DNA of 64,000 bases from Dipteris shenzhenensis. Lineage: Eukaryota; Polypodiophyta; Polypodiopsida; Gleicheniales. Position numbers and translations under genes: made by a program. The stretch's first letter is position 1; each line of letters opens with the position of its first letter. This document shows, piece after piece, positions 21,729 through 32,175 of the stretch. The stretch lies in assembly GCA_047967505.1 (NCBI GenBank), contig CM106540.1. One strand, written 5' to 3'. Under the pieces are notes generated by a model. The model was not told the origin of the DNA. It saw only the letters and a program-made list of their open reading frames with translations, and did not search any database.

Positions 21729-22919
21729 TTAAGTCAATGGGTGTGTGTGTGTGTGTGTGTTTTTTTCTTCTTCTTTTTTTTACACACCTGAATTGTATCT
21801 ACAATCGAAAGTCTAACTCCGAAAATTACAGCTAACCAGACATATATCAACTGCAAACCAAAACCGCTTTTCCCTATGCTAGGGAAACTCCTGCAATCTC
21901 AGAAACCTCAAATCCTTTCCGAATCCGTAAATCCAAAAGCATAATCTTGCTCCCAATCCAGCTCACACACCTTGAAACTTTAGAAATTTAACCACAAAAT
22001 AAAACAAAGGGAAAAAAGGAAATCGAAAGCTATCTCCACGTGATCAACACACACCAGACTGGTCTCATGGACAGTGCGTCATATGCTAACTGCAATCGTA
22101 CATAACTTTTTACAACAATCAACTCTGCCAAAAATATAACGATCAATTCTACCTAAAATATAACGATTAACTCTGCCAAGGCAGTATGTGTGAAGAATTA
22201 GGCCCTTCCTTTAGCCCAACATCATAAGAGGACAACTGAACCCATTCGCTTAACTTGAACATCCACCCATAGGATGCTTGCTTTTCTGTTAAGAACCCCC
22301 CAGTCATAGTCTGGTATCCAGTTACATTCCTGATCCAACCAAATGTGAGCAGGCCTACGAGACTAGCCTCTTCTCCAATTTAAAACTGTGTCATCGAATT
22401 GTCTTCCCTTGATCAGGCAGGTCTTTGTGGGCGCAGTCTCGACCCGTGTTCAGCGACTAAGTGCAACCAAGCTCACAGCAAATGCACATAGCTATGCAGG
22501 CTACCAGACCCACGATTCGAACGCCAACTGTGTTCCAACAACCTTGTGGCTTCAGCCTTTGGTGTGAACCACCGCCAGCCAATCATGACCAAAACTAATA
22601 GGCTGTGTGCTTCATCTCGTGGAGTGCGCCTCATGTGCAATAGCTAGCCCCCTCGATGTCAAGGAACCTTGAAGGCAACAAGCCGTGAACCTAACCGTGC
22701 GCCACTCTGATGTCCAAGGCACACCCAACGCTAACAAGCTACTCGATTACATGAACCAGATGACGCAAACGATCTGCCAGAATTCAGCACAGCCCGATGC
22801 TCCGCCAATCGTTCGTCCACACCTTCATCCCCCTTTTCCAATCATATTTCGCTAGCGCATCACATATTAGTGTATCGATTGCATTCAACGCCATCTTATG
22901 ATGAACCCACGATCTAGCC
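21729..22919 (-). other. Gypsy untranslated leader
   Basis: About 1.2 kb between the primer site and the gag ATG. No frame of note. It includes a (GT)10 run at 21741-21760, then a T-rich and CTT-rich stretch on plus. It is typical non-coding leader and packaging space. Confidence 0.7.
21741..21760. repeat. (GT)10 microsatellite
   Basis: Ten uninterrupted gt dinucleotides just upstream of the gypsy gag start (minus sense). Confidence 0.95.
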
Positions 22920-22936
22920 TGACCGCTTTGATACCA
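22920..22936 (-). other. Primer binding site of the gypsy element
   Basis: On the minus strand tggtatcaaagcggtc begins three bases after the 5' LTR. It matches the Met-tRNA-type site used by the other elements here, with small differences. Confidence 0.8.
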
Positions 22937-22939
22937 AAT

Positions 22940-23412
22940 TGTCACAACCAAAAACTACAAGCTCAACCAAGACCACAAATTTGACGAATACAAAATAACA
23001 GGTGATGGCACGATGAATAACCGCCCAGCCATTTCTCGGTGATAGCAAACTCTCAGAACAGCCACCCTACGTGAAGGCTCCAGCTTGCATATTCCACCAA
23101 GCCCCACAATTCCCTAGATGGATCTAGTACGTCACATGTCTACATTTGAGGGCATCTCCTCAATGCATCATTTACCCCTCTCTTGGGATATCATTGAAAT
23201 CATTTGCCCCTTGGCACATTTAATGCATTTAGACCCCTTAGCCTTAGATCCACCTAGTCTTGTGCCATGTCACCCTCACCAAGGACCTTGACCTTGATTC
23301 CTTTTTTATCATTTACGTGAAGCCCAAAAAAATATAATACAAACATTGATCCTTTAAAGAAAAATGTCGATTGACCCTTCCGAGGTCATGTTGCCTCAAC
23401 TTGAGCATAACA
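22940..23412 (-). repeat. 5' LTR of the gypsy element
   Basis: 473 bp. Outside the divergent block at about 23037-23102, it differs from the 3' LTR at only about ten positions in some 400 bp, by eye. Confidence 0.95.
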
Positions 23413-23609
23413 CTACCCCAAAGACATGCTTCCAAGAAAGATTGTTTACCCACTATTATTGTATGATGTGAACAGGGGAACTCCACCATAGGTAAATACT
23501 TCTCCCACAAAGTTTGATGATCATGTGTGTAGTAAGAAGATGGCATGACCACACATATTGTGACTACGGCGCTTGAGTAGCACAAATGCGCAAGTGGATG
23601 AAAGATCAA
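23413..23609 (-). pseudogene. Older gypsy integrase fragment, insertion target
   Basis: On the minus strand, beside the right target duplication, a frame reads Thr-Leu-Trp-Glu-Lys-Tyr-Leu-Pro-Met-Val-Glu-Phe and later Phe-Leu-Glu-Ala-Cys-Leu-Trp-Gly. This is the integrase segment between core and C-terminal domain in gypsy elements. Only about 45 residues are recognisable. The chromovirus-type element inserted at its end. Confidence 0.7.
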
Positions 23610-24190
23610 ACTAGGCGGTTTCTAAAAATGTTATAAAAAAATTTCCATACGACACCCTAGTCAACATTTCTATACAAAGCCCAAGGGCATGCCACACAGC
23701 CAAGCCCAAGGCACCCTAAAACCGAATAGAGAGTTAGCCAAAACAAATAGAACCAAATTAAATAATATTTAGATCACTCATCTGTGCCCCCTTAGATGAA
23801 GTGCCGACAAAGGGGCTCGAGCTCCTACTAGCCCTCCCTTGCCTGTGCCATAGCTCCTACCAACCACCTCTATCCTTCCACCTCAGCTATGCCTCCCTCC
23901 TTCTACCTCTCCACCCCCTTCCTGCGGGTTCGATGTTGCCCCCCGCGCAGCTGCTCCGCCCCCCAGCCCGTTTTCTCTAGCATCCCTCTCTTTGCCTACT
24001 CGTGCGTGTCTGAGCACCTCTCTGTCCCCCCTCAGCAACTGCATATCTCGCAAGCCATTTGTTGGTCACACAGCAACAGCAGCTCCCTGTGCCCGCTAGT
24101 CTTTTTCTAATCGACTGGCAACTCCTCGAAGAGCCTTTCTTGAAGGCTACCTTTGGACCGAGGGCCTTCGTGGTGGTTGGGGGCAGTTGC
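23610..24190. other. No recognised gene; C-rich, probably LINE body
   Basis: AT-rich to about 23790, then C-rich with ccccccagcccg-like words similar to 13140-13170. It leads into a LINE 3' end on the plus strand, so it is probably the body of a truncated LINE. No protein motif was recognised. Confidence 0.4.
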
Positions 24191-24345
24191 TCTAGCCCAC
24201 CGTTTGGGCTTGTTTTTTGGAGCTCCTTGGGAGCTGCCCTATGCCCTCCCTGAATGGATATATTAGCTGGTTTTTTACTGTCCCATAGACCTGTTGGTCT
24301 CCCGTGGGCATTAACAAACTATCTTTCTTTCTTTCTTTTCTTCTT
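24191..24345 (+). repeat. LINE 3' end with hairpin and TTTC tail, copy 3
   Basis: Includes agacc tgtt ggtct, a perfect 5-bp stem with a 4-base loop at 24287-24300, then cattaacaaactatc and (tttc)n. The tail continues as a ttctttt-rich run to about 24360. Confidence 0.8.
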
Positions 24346-24969
24346 TTCTTCTTTTCTCTTCCTGGCAGCTCCCTCCCCATTGTCCTTTTCGTTCTTTTTA
24401 CCTTTTTCCACCCCTTGTTGCCACTTTCTTGCTCTCGAATCTCTTTCTTGACTCCCACAACCATTCGGATTATCCTTTCCCCAAAAGACAAACAACAGGT
24501 GAAGACAACAGCTCCATCCCTCCTAGATAGAGCACTGATGGGCCATATCATTGGCCTCACACCCAAGAGAAGCTAGATTCGTGATTGGATTTAGGCGAGC
24601 CCTTAGAGGGTGAACATATCCAAGCATAACCTAGCCTTACTGGTGACCATATTCAAGAGGTCACTATGTATGGGAGAGGAGTCGTTCTTCTCCAGCTGAG
24701 CTCCCTACACCACCCAAGCTCTAGTAGAGCAGAGTCCCATCTTCCTCGGCCCGCACCTAGTGTTCTTCATCCCCTGGTCCCATGGGTTCACAATCAATGG
24801 CATAGACATGACACATCATGTGCCACGATTTCCTGTGTGCTCCGCTTTCTAGGTATCGTTCTCCATCGAAGGGTGTTTTGGCATAGTGCTCAAGTCCCCG
24901 CAAAGCATAGCAACTTAGGTTTTGATGGATAATAGGGTCCCTCACCTTAGGGTGATCTGTACCCTTTCC

Positions 24970-25080
24970 TACCACAACATGGCCCTTCCATCCTGGCCAC
25001 ATCCCTATAGAGATAATATCCTACAAGAGGAATATGAGAGATTCCAACACCCCTCCTCAATGCAACAACACATTGGACAT
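24970..25080 (+). repeat. Dispersed repeat shared with 28809-28905
   Basis: About 95 bp in common: tttcctaccacaacatgg, then cttccatcct, a tagagataatatcct segment and gagattccaacacccc. Both copies can be read from an ATG as Met-Ala-Leu-Pro-Ser, and they may be the 5' or ORF1 start of the LINE family. Confidence 0.7.
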
Positions 25081-25160
25081 TAGATAACCCTACATCTTAC
25101 AGACACGATGCATGCCTTTATAGTGATAGGCAGTTTTTACAAGATAATTACACCATAGGA

Positions 25161-25170
25161 TTTTTTTTTT
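25161..25170 (-). other. Poly-A tail of LINE copy B
   Basis: Ten T on the plus strand, ten A on the minus strand, close after the end of the zf-RVT frame and its short 3' untranslated region. This differs from the TTTC tails of the other LINE ends here, so two LINE families are present. Confidence 0.75.
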
Positions 25171-25268
25171 CAAAAAAGAGACTTCTATTAAGTAAGAAAG
25201 AAACTCGGTAGAGCAAGCTTTGAGCGAAAATACAACATCATGAAATCATGAGGATAAATAAAACCCCC

Positions 25269-26153
25269 TCAAAGTGAGGTGGAAAACAACCAAGGCTGAG
25301 GCTGAAAGTGCCACCTCAACCCTGTAGGAGTCTCACAGAAGAAAGGAGAGTCCTTCCATTCCCTGAAGAAAGAAGCCCTCCTAGCTAAGGCTGCACGAGA
25401 GTCTCCCTGTATACTCATCCATATGGCCATCAAAGTATGTACGGTGTCTGTCCACATACTAGCCAAAGTGTGCGAGGAATAAACATGAGTACCCTCCATA
25501 GCCTCTGTACATCTGGCTCTCCAGATATGCCAGGATGCTATGCTCGCTAAAATCTCCCAAGAAGTATCCACCGAGGCATGTACATTTGTAAAAGGAAGGT
25601 GTGGTACCACATCCAACGAACAGGACTCAATCTGATGACGTCGAATCAAAATGGCCCGAGAGGAGTCAAGTCTCTCATAGAATACCTGAGGCCCTGTAAG
25701 AGAAAGCCAAGCTAATGAGCCCCATGTCATAAAGAATGGGAAGTGGGCAAAGTGACTGAAAATCCTGGCTACCCCTATCCAAATCATCCTCGCCTGTCTA
25801 CACTCCCATAAACAATGATGAATAGTCTCCGAAGTAGAGAGGCAACGAGGGCAAGTAGGATCGGTTCCGAACCTGGATCTCCAAAGGTTCACTACAATCC
25901 CACCATGGATAGAAAGCCAAAAGAAAAGAGTGATCTTTCTATTCCTGTGGGATTTCCAGAGTCTCCTCCAGAAGCACCTCTGCAGATCCGTAGAAATATC
26001 AAATGTCTCCCAATGAGGAACTCTCGATGGTCTCCGACCTCTACCACTGAGCTGAAATCTCTTGGCATTACTGACCGTGTAACGAAAGAAAGGGATGCTC
26101 TTCTCTCGATGTCCTACGTCAATCCACTCCCACTCTCCAAGGTCCCACTGCAA
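25269..26153 (-). pseudogene. LINE C-terminal zf-RVT domain
   Basis: 294 open codons. It contains Trp-Arg-Ser-Arg-Phe-Gly, then Cys-Pro-Arg-Cys, His-His-Cys-Leu-Trp-Glu-Cys and Ala-Arg-Met-Ile-Trp, the zinc-binding end of plant L1-type ORF2 proteins. It is in frame for its full length, the best-preserved LINE part in the window. Confidence 0.9.
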
Positions 26154-26385
26154 ATACCTAATGGGAACTCCCCCGTAAAGCCAAAGCCTCCAAGAACCGG
26201 TGGAGAGAAGCCGGGGATCTGGGTCGAGAAACCACTCTGAATCTGATCCCTACACCAAAAGACCAGCAAAACATGCATATTAGGTTTCACCAACAAAGGG
26301 ATGCTTTGCCAAATAACCTGTCTAGCATCCTCTCTATCTCATGTCTCAAGATCAGCAGTAAGAAGGGCGGCTTAGAAATATGAAG

Positions 26386-27500
26386 CTATGCGCAAGACAT
26401 CATCACGATCTGTCTGTAAAACCCCATGTGAGTCAATAAGTTGGGATACACTCTCTCTACTATGTCCAGGGCCAAGAGTAGAGAAAAGTGTTTATTGACT
26501 CTGCCACCCATATGAATCCAGAAGGACTCTCGTGCATGAAATGCATACTCTGCTCTCTGATCAAGCAATACTTGCTGAACCCTTGCTGCAGCAAGGCGCT
26601 CCTGAATCCAAGCATCTGAAGGCTGTTTCTGCTCTTCCCTCTCCAAAGCTGCCAACTGCTGGCGAACACCAATCTCACATCTGAGAATATCTCATCTCAT
26701 GGTACGAGCAACTGAGAGGTAGAAGTCGCTAATACCAGAAAGGGCAGCAGCTATCTGTGATGGCAATGGTTGCCCACCCTGAACATGAGAAACCCATATC
26801 TGTAAGGCTGCCTCTGTAAGGTCCTCCTCTGTGTACAAGGCATCTGGAATCCTGATGCTAGCAAATCGGCCTCTCAAGTGAGGCTCTGAGATAGCCAGCA
26901 CAACAGGAAAGTGGTTTGAAGTGGAAACCCCAGTAGCAATGCATACCGATCCACCTTTGTCAAGTGCCCAATCATCTACATAGAATCTGTCAATACGTGC
27001 ATGAATAGGCATTTGCTGCCTCATGTTCGACCAAGAGAACAGGAGGGACTATGGCTGAATAAGAAAGGCATCGTCCAACCAAGTATCTCTGCCACAATAG
27101 TAAAAAAGGAAGGCATCCCAAGCTGCTCTCTCCAAAGAGTGAAGTCCTCCTTCTCTACCCCCTTTTTTGTCTAAAGGTAACTCAACCATATTAAAGTCAC
27201 CTCCAATCACCCATGAATCTGCAATTGGGGCCCCAGGAGAGCAAATCCTTCCACATAAAGACACGTTCCCCTCTAATGTTGGAGGCATACAGGTTAAGGA
27301 AACCAACCTTACACCCTCCAATCAAGAGAATAATCCATTGAGCTCTAGAGGGGATAATGACTCCGTGTCCAACAGCGAAACTGAAATAGAAGTGCCCCCC
27401 CTGGTGCCCAAGGCTGGCGACCAAAAAGTATGACCAGAAAGCACATTGGTGGCTTTTGAGAGGAGTCTTGTGCATAACTACCCACCTCTTTTCTATTGCC
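26386..27500 (-). pseudogene. LINE endonuclease and linker, broken
   Basis: Adjoining frames carry Gly-Gly-Asp-Phe-Asn-Met-Val-Glu (27190), the catalytic Gly-Asp-Phe-Asn motif of LINE endonucleases, then Arg-Ile-Asp-Arg-Phe-Tyr-Val-Asp-Asp-Trp (26990) and Ser-Asn-His-Phe-Pro-Val (26930), the Ser-Asp-His-like C-terminal motif with Asn in place of Asp. The linker has Trp-Ile-Gln-Glu-Arg-Leu. Frameshifts near 27200 and 27030 and a stop near 26690 break it. Confidence 0.85.
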
Positions 27501-27560
27501 ACCACTTGCACATTTGCGAGAAAGATGTCCCATCTTCCATACTGTTTCTTTGAAGGGTCC

Positions 27561-27976
27561 TTCTTGAAGCATTTGCACTCCGTATGCCCCTTTTTCTTAC
27601 AAAAGGTGCATTTTAGTAGACATAGCCAAGGCCTGAGTAATGATCGGGGAGATAGATGTCGATGTAGAGGTTCGTTCGATTCTTCACCTTGTTTTCTTCT
27701 TCGAGCATTGAAGACATGCATTCTCCGAAACATGGAGATGGAAGGTCCTTGAGTGTTGTGACTAGGGAATCATACTCTGAGGGCATGCTCTTTAGGAGTA
27801 CTGCAATAATGGCATTGTCTTCATGTACTTTGGAGTCAATAGAAGCTAGCTGCACCATGATGCTAGGGCTTTGCGGTAGGGTCCATTTATCCTTCCTTGC
27901 ATGTTCCTTCATTGCCCTACCTATGGCTTTGGCCTGCATCCTTGTGATGACCTTCAAGGGTACCGCGGCCACCTAG
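27561..27976 (-). pseudogene. Copia Gag fragment fused to LINE copy B
   Basis: The minus strand carries Asn-Ala-Ile-Ile-Ala-Val-Leu-Leu-Lys-Ser-Met-Pro and Tyr-Asp-Ser-Leu-Val-Thr (UBN2-type copia gag), then a knuckle Cys-Thr-Phe-Cys-Lys-Lys-Lys-Gly-His-Thr-Glu-Cys near 27600. After the knuckle, at about 27560-27500, the frame passes into LINE endonuclease sequence. One reading frame spans the junction (27733-27197). Confidence 0.75.
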
Positions 27977-28808
27977 CCTTGTTCGATACTGAGCAAGCTA
28001 AGGCTGGAGCTCTTAGGCGGGGTCACTGGGGTTGCTGGTCTCCTCAAGGGACAATCTTTGAATTCTTTCCTTTCACCAATGACCATACACCATTAGACAT
28101 AAACAAGTATCAGATTGACACTTACTAGGTGTGAAAAAATGTTCCATCAAACTTATTAACAGTAGAAATCTATTTTGCCATGAAGAAGGTCTTGGCAACT
28201 AAGGGACGTGCCGGCAATGTCTATTCCTTTACAATCGGCACACATGACTTCCAAAAACTATAGGGCAAATGAACCTTGAGAGATAAGAGACCTAAAAGAT
28301 TTAGCCACTTGTCAACAGTCTTTAAACATTAGCAAAGTTGAAGAAAGAACGGCACAGAACACCTACGTCGACACCAAAGTGCAATGGAGAAGGAAGCACA
28401 GGGCTGAGTCGTCGCCACCAAAAACTCTACACCAAAAGAACCGCACTAATGCAAGAACCCTTGCTGCCAATTTCTAACAGAAAAAGTCACAACAGCCAGC
28501 ACTCAGAGATTTTCTGAGACAGACAACTTGAAGCAGCTCAAAAGCTTCTAGGACATTTCTGTTACAGCTGCTGTAATAAAAAGGAAACTGCTACAGACTC
28601 TCTGGCACGGAGCAGCAAAAAAGGACTTTTGACAATCAACCCATATCAGCTACAATCATCAAACCTCCAGTTGTAACAGCCGGCATTGCAAAATAACAGT
28701 ACAGCAATAAGCTCCTTCAAGGCAGCAATAGCTGAATAAAAACCAACTTCTTGAAGGCAGTAGGCTTGAAGAAGGCAAAAATGGCGACTAAAGCCAATCT
28801 TGGCTACC
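27977..28808. other. No recognised gene; possible upstream part of the copia remnant
   Basis: Lies on the 5' side (minus sense) of the copia gag fragment, so it may hold its leader or LTR. No LTR partner and no primer site were found. The stretch 28480-28780 is rich in cagc and aacagc words. Confidence 0.35.
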
Positions 28809-28905
28809 CTTTCCTCCCACAACATGGCTCTTCCATCCTACTCACATGCATATAGGGATAATATCCTAGAAGAGGGATGTGAGATATTCCAACATCCCCC
28901 TCTGC
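28809..28905 (+). repeat. Dispersed repeat shared with 24970-25080
   Basis: Starts tttcctcccacaacatgg and runs through gataatatcctagaagagg and gatattccaacatcc. It is followed by C-rich sequence at 28905-29060, then the LINE 3' end at 29265 on the same strand, so it probably marks the 5' part of a short LINE copy. Confidence 0.7.
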
Positions 28906-29264
28906 TGCAGCGGGCTCTCCTGCTCCCTCCTCCCACACAGGTCCCCCCGAGACTCCGCCTCCTTCTATGCCTAAGCCTACTGGCAAGGGCACAACTTCGG
29001 CTTCTTCCTCTTAGTAGCAAGCCCGGCACAAGACGCAGCTCCCACAGAGCTGACAGAGACAGATGACCCTTTCTCTGAACTTCCTAGTCCAAGGCCTCAT
29101 CCAAGACAGCCCCTACTGAGTGAGTTTTGGAGGCTTGGACTCTAAAATTATGTTGCCATCCCGGATGATTATCCACCTCGCGATGGAGATGACGATCTTG
29201 ATCCTGCAGCCCTGAAAGGGGGGTTCCATTGGAGTAGTTAGTATTGCCATTTTGCATTTTTTGC

Positions 29265-29387
29265 ATTCTGCGTTGGTGTGGATGCTCATTTAGTAGCTCC
29301 ACCACCACAGCTCATTGTATCAGGTTTTTAACAATCTCATAGACCCATCGGTCTTCCGAAGACTTTAATAAACTTTCTTTCTTTCTC
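29265..29387 (+). repeat. LINE 3' end with hairpin and TTTC tail, copy 4
   Basis: Carries gtagctccaccaccacagctc, a hairpin agacc catc ggtct at 29341-29354, gactttaataaac and a (tttc)n tail to 29386. It is very close to copy 1 at 13021-13132. Confidence 0.85.
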
Positions 29388-29395
29388 GTCCATTC

Positions 29396-29959
29396 TAGGG
29401 TTTCAACTTTACTTCCACGGGAGAGGAAAAGTGGACCCCCGTGCTTCATTATTTTATAATGAAGGACCAGATGTTCTGCATTATGGAGGAGTGGTTGAGA
29501 TCCCTTGGGAAAAAGTTGTGGATCTCAAACAACGCTGGCTACATTCCCATTGGCCTTCTCGCCGGAGAGGCAGGGCCTGGACCTTGCAACAGCTATGATC
29601 TGCTTGGGGCCGGAGGTTCAACTCAAGTACGTTACAGAGTAAAGTCTACATCAATGCGCCAGCCGGCTTGGTTTGGATGTCTCCTTCCTCATGCAGTGGG
29701 CCCTAAACTAGACATTGAGCTTGTCATGCCTTTGGAGTGCCGTCACATGGATACAAACTACGTGCCAACAACACAAAAATCCATGGTCATCATACGGGCT
29801 TGCACCCATAGGAGGGCCTTGTTCTGCACCCACCCTCCTCCCAATGAGTTGGACCACGGTGCGTCGGACCGTGCAACGAACTCCATGATCATGCACGGCA
29901 GCAGCCACAACAACTCATACTTCGTCAAGGGTTGCAGAGGGCTGCAATGGGATGGGTAG
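29396..29959 (+). other. Long open frame of unknown origin
   Basis: Open for about 188 codons starting just after the LINE tail. A second frame over 29403-29600 is also open and reads Gly-Gly-Val-Val-Glu-Ile-Pro-Trp-Glu-Lys, which looks more protein-like. I recognise neither. It may be a captured gene fragment or chance in GC-richer DNA; no splice sites or neighbours help. Confidence 0.25.
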
Positions 29960-31800
29960 TTGAATTCTCTTGATCCTTGCATGAAGGGGGCGTCTAAAGC
30001 CCTAATAAGCAAGGCAAAAGATACAATCTCACTAGCGCCCAAGCATAATGCATAAATGAGTTTCAAGAGATTCCAATGTCTCTTTGTAGACCGAGCTCTC
30101 ACCAAAGTAGACCACCAAGGAGACTCTGCAAATCATACAAACCCGAAGAAGGGGGAGAGATATGAGGAAATAGAGGACACAGAAACAAAAAACTCAAAAG
30201 GAATACGTTCTTTATAAAAGAGACAATGAACCTTCCCAAAGATCTTGCAAGTAGATCATTATCGTTATTTGCAATGTCTTATGCGCTTTACTTTATCATT
30301 TGCAAGTATGAAAAAAATTCTAAATTCCCCACAATATCCAAAAGAGCTGATAAAATACTGAGAACTTGGTTTTAAAACGAGGGCCAATAGGGCTAAGCAG
30401 TGACTGTGGACACTAGATCACGGGAGTGACAAATCATAACGATAAAAGCTCCAATCCACCAGGGCAATCTATGCGGTCAGGTTGGTACATTTTTTTTCCC
30501 AAGAGGTAAATTTCAATATTTTAACTGTCATCTCATCATTTGCCAGTGCTTTTCTAAAGCTCCTCCTTGCACATGTGCATTAGTTCGACCAGCAGCAAAC
30601 CCACTTCACCAAAGCTTTTTGTAGAACTTTCAAAAAAAAAAGGAAGGAATTCATAAGTTCCCTTGCACCTCTTGTTGAGATATGTATTCGGGAGGCAAAC
30701 ATACATGGGCAGCAAGGCGATTGGAATGAAGGCTGGCAGGAGAGGGCGAGGTGAGAATGCCTGCAGGCAAGCGTGCTCGCTGAAGGCACCGCATTCGGAC
30801 CATGGCAACTTGAATTTCTCAAAGTGAAGTCACATTTCTCTTGTAAAGCTATGGCTTATGGCCTAAATAGATCCCCCTATTTGAAAAGAATTAAAAAATG
30901 TGTGAGTGCTCTACATTATGGCATGCCCCCGTGAGTGGCACAAGGCACACGAGCGGCCAATTTTGGGCGGGAAAATTTAAGGTCTCTCGTATAACCTTTG
31001 ATTGCAAAAGTGGGGAACAAATTCAACACCTCAACTCGTGCCCTTAAAAGTAAGCCACTACCCTTTAGAGAAGAGACGGCAAATTTTTGTTTTTCAAAGA
31101 ATAATCTCAACATACTTTTGCACAAAGGTGACACATCAGTGCACACAGGAATTTTTGGAGAGAGAGATTGTTGATTGAGTGAGGATACCATTAAGATTTG
31201 GAAACTTGCTCGCACTAATCAAAATAATTATAGGTTGGTTTGATCTTGATTAAAAAACTCAAGGTAGGACAAGAAAACAAAATTCATGGAGTAGTATACT
31301 AGGGCTTAACAATAAAGGCACAGAGGTATAGAAAGGTTCTCTAAACTATTAAGAGCCTTGTAATACTTTCAAGGGCTCAAAGATTCAATTTAGATGTTAT
31401 GTCTAAGTAGTCCTACAAGCCAAGGTAAGGAAGAAGCTATATTGAAACACCCATAAATTAAGATGGCTTAGTAGTCCAGCATAGACCGTTCAAAAGAGCT
31501 AATAGAGGTAGCATAGCTCACACAAGGAGATATGACCGTTGAGGATATGTACAACTGCATAGGTTGTTTAAGCTTGCATATGTACTCAAAGTCCCATAGT
31601 TGGTGTTTTGTACGTGCATCAATAGTAGAGATAAAAAATATACACTCAAGCAAAAAGAGTCCCTTGTTGAGATAAGAAAACCACCAAATAGTCAAGAAGT
31701 AAATGCAAGGAGGGAGTAGTTAAAGTGCAACCAGGCAAGTAGCCAAGGCAAGAATGATTCAAGGACCAAAGATGAAACAAAAGGCATCTTAGCAAAGCAA
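29960..31800. other. No recognised gene
   Basis: Short frames only. The minus-strand frames at 30554-30822 and 30916-31215 match nothing I know. No LTR pair, RNA gene or repeat structure was seen. Confidence 0.35.
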
Positions 31801-32175
31801 AATCAAATCAACATAGCTGGGGAAATTTTTGAGAATGGAATGTGACAATTTTGATTAATCAATTGGTGGAACTCACCCCCCACAACATGAAGCTCTTCTA
31901 AAATCCTCCAATCAACAAATGACCTACAACAAAACCGTTGACCACAAGGGTGGAAATGACCAAAATGGCTATCTAGGATGAAGAGTACCATGAATCAAAT
32001 ACACATACCTCGGGAAAATTTTTGAGGATTGACAATAATGATTTTGATCAAGAAACTGCCAGAGCTCACTCCCCACTACATGAAGTTCTTCCAAAGTCCT
32101 CCAATCAATGAGCAACCTACAACAAGGCCATTAACCACAAGGGTTAAAGTGATTGAAATAGAAATTTGGGACAAA
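31801..32175. repeat. Tandem duplication, two copies of about 190 bp
   Basis: 31801-31992 and 31993-32175 match along their length: aatcaaat..acacatac, ggaaa(a)tttttgag, atgaag(c/t)tcttc, (a/g)tcctccaatcaa and accacaaggg occur in the same order. The copies differ by perhaps 15 to 20 percent, so it is an old duplication. Confidence 0.85.

Larger units (their letters stand above)
16492..23412 (-). mobile_element. Ty3/gypsy chromovirus-type element, complete but defective
   Basis: A 6.9-kb element on the minus strand, bounded by LTRs of 473 and 469 bp and a perfect 5-bp target duplication, ctacc, at 16487-16491 and 23413-23417. The order is 5' LTR, Met-tRNA primer site, gag, protease, reverse transcriptase, RNase H, integrase with a chromodomain-like tail, polypurine tract, 3' LTR. 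Stops and frameshifts break every domain except much of integrase. It lies in an older gypsy integrase fragment. Confidence 0.95.
25161..27560 (-). mobile_element. LINE (L1-type) on the minus strand with RT core deleted, copy B
   Basis: Minus-strand order: a 5'-truncated endonuclease (27500-26692), linker (26655-26386), a short start of the RT region, then an abrupt jump near 26290-26240 to the C-terminal zf-RVT domain (26153-25269), and a poly-A tail at 25170-25161. The polymerase core with its Tyr/Phe-Ala-Asp-Asp box is absent. Two intact-looking ends around an internal deletion suggest loss after or during insertion. It starts inside, or joins, a copia gag fragment. Confidence 0.85.

Noticed and set aside
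29396-29959. 188-codon frame as a real gene
   Set aside because: A second overlapping frame looks at least as protein-like, neither is recognised, and it begins immediately after a LINE tail; kept only as an unassigned open frame.
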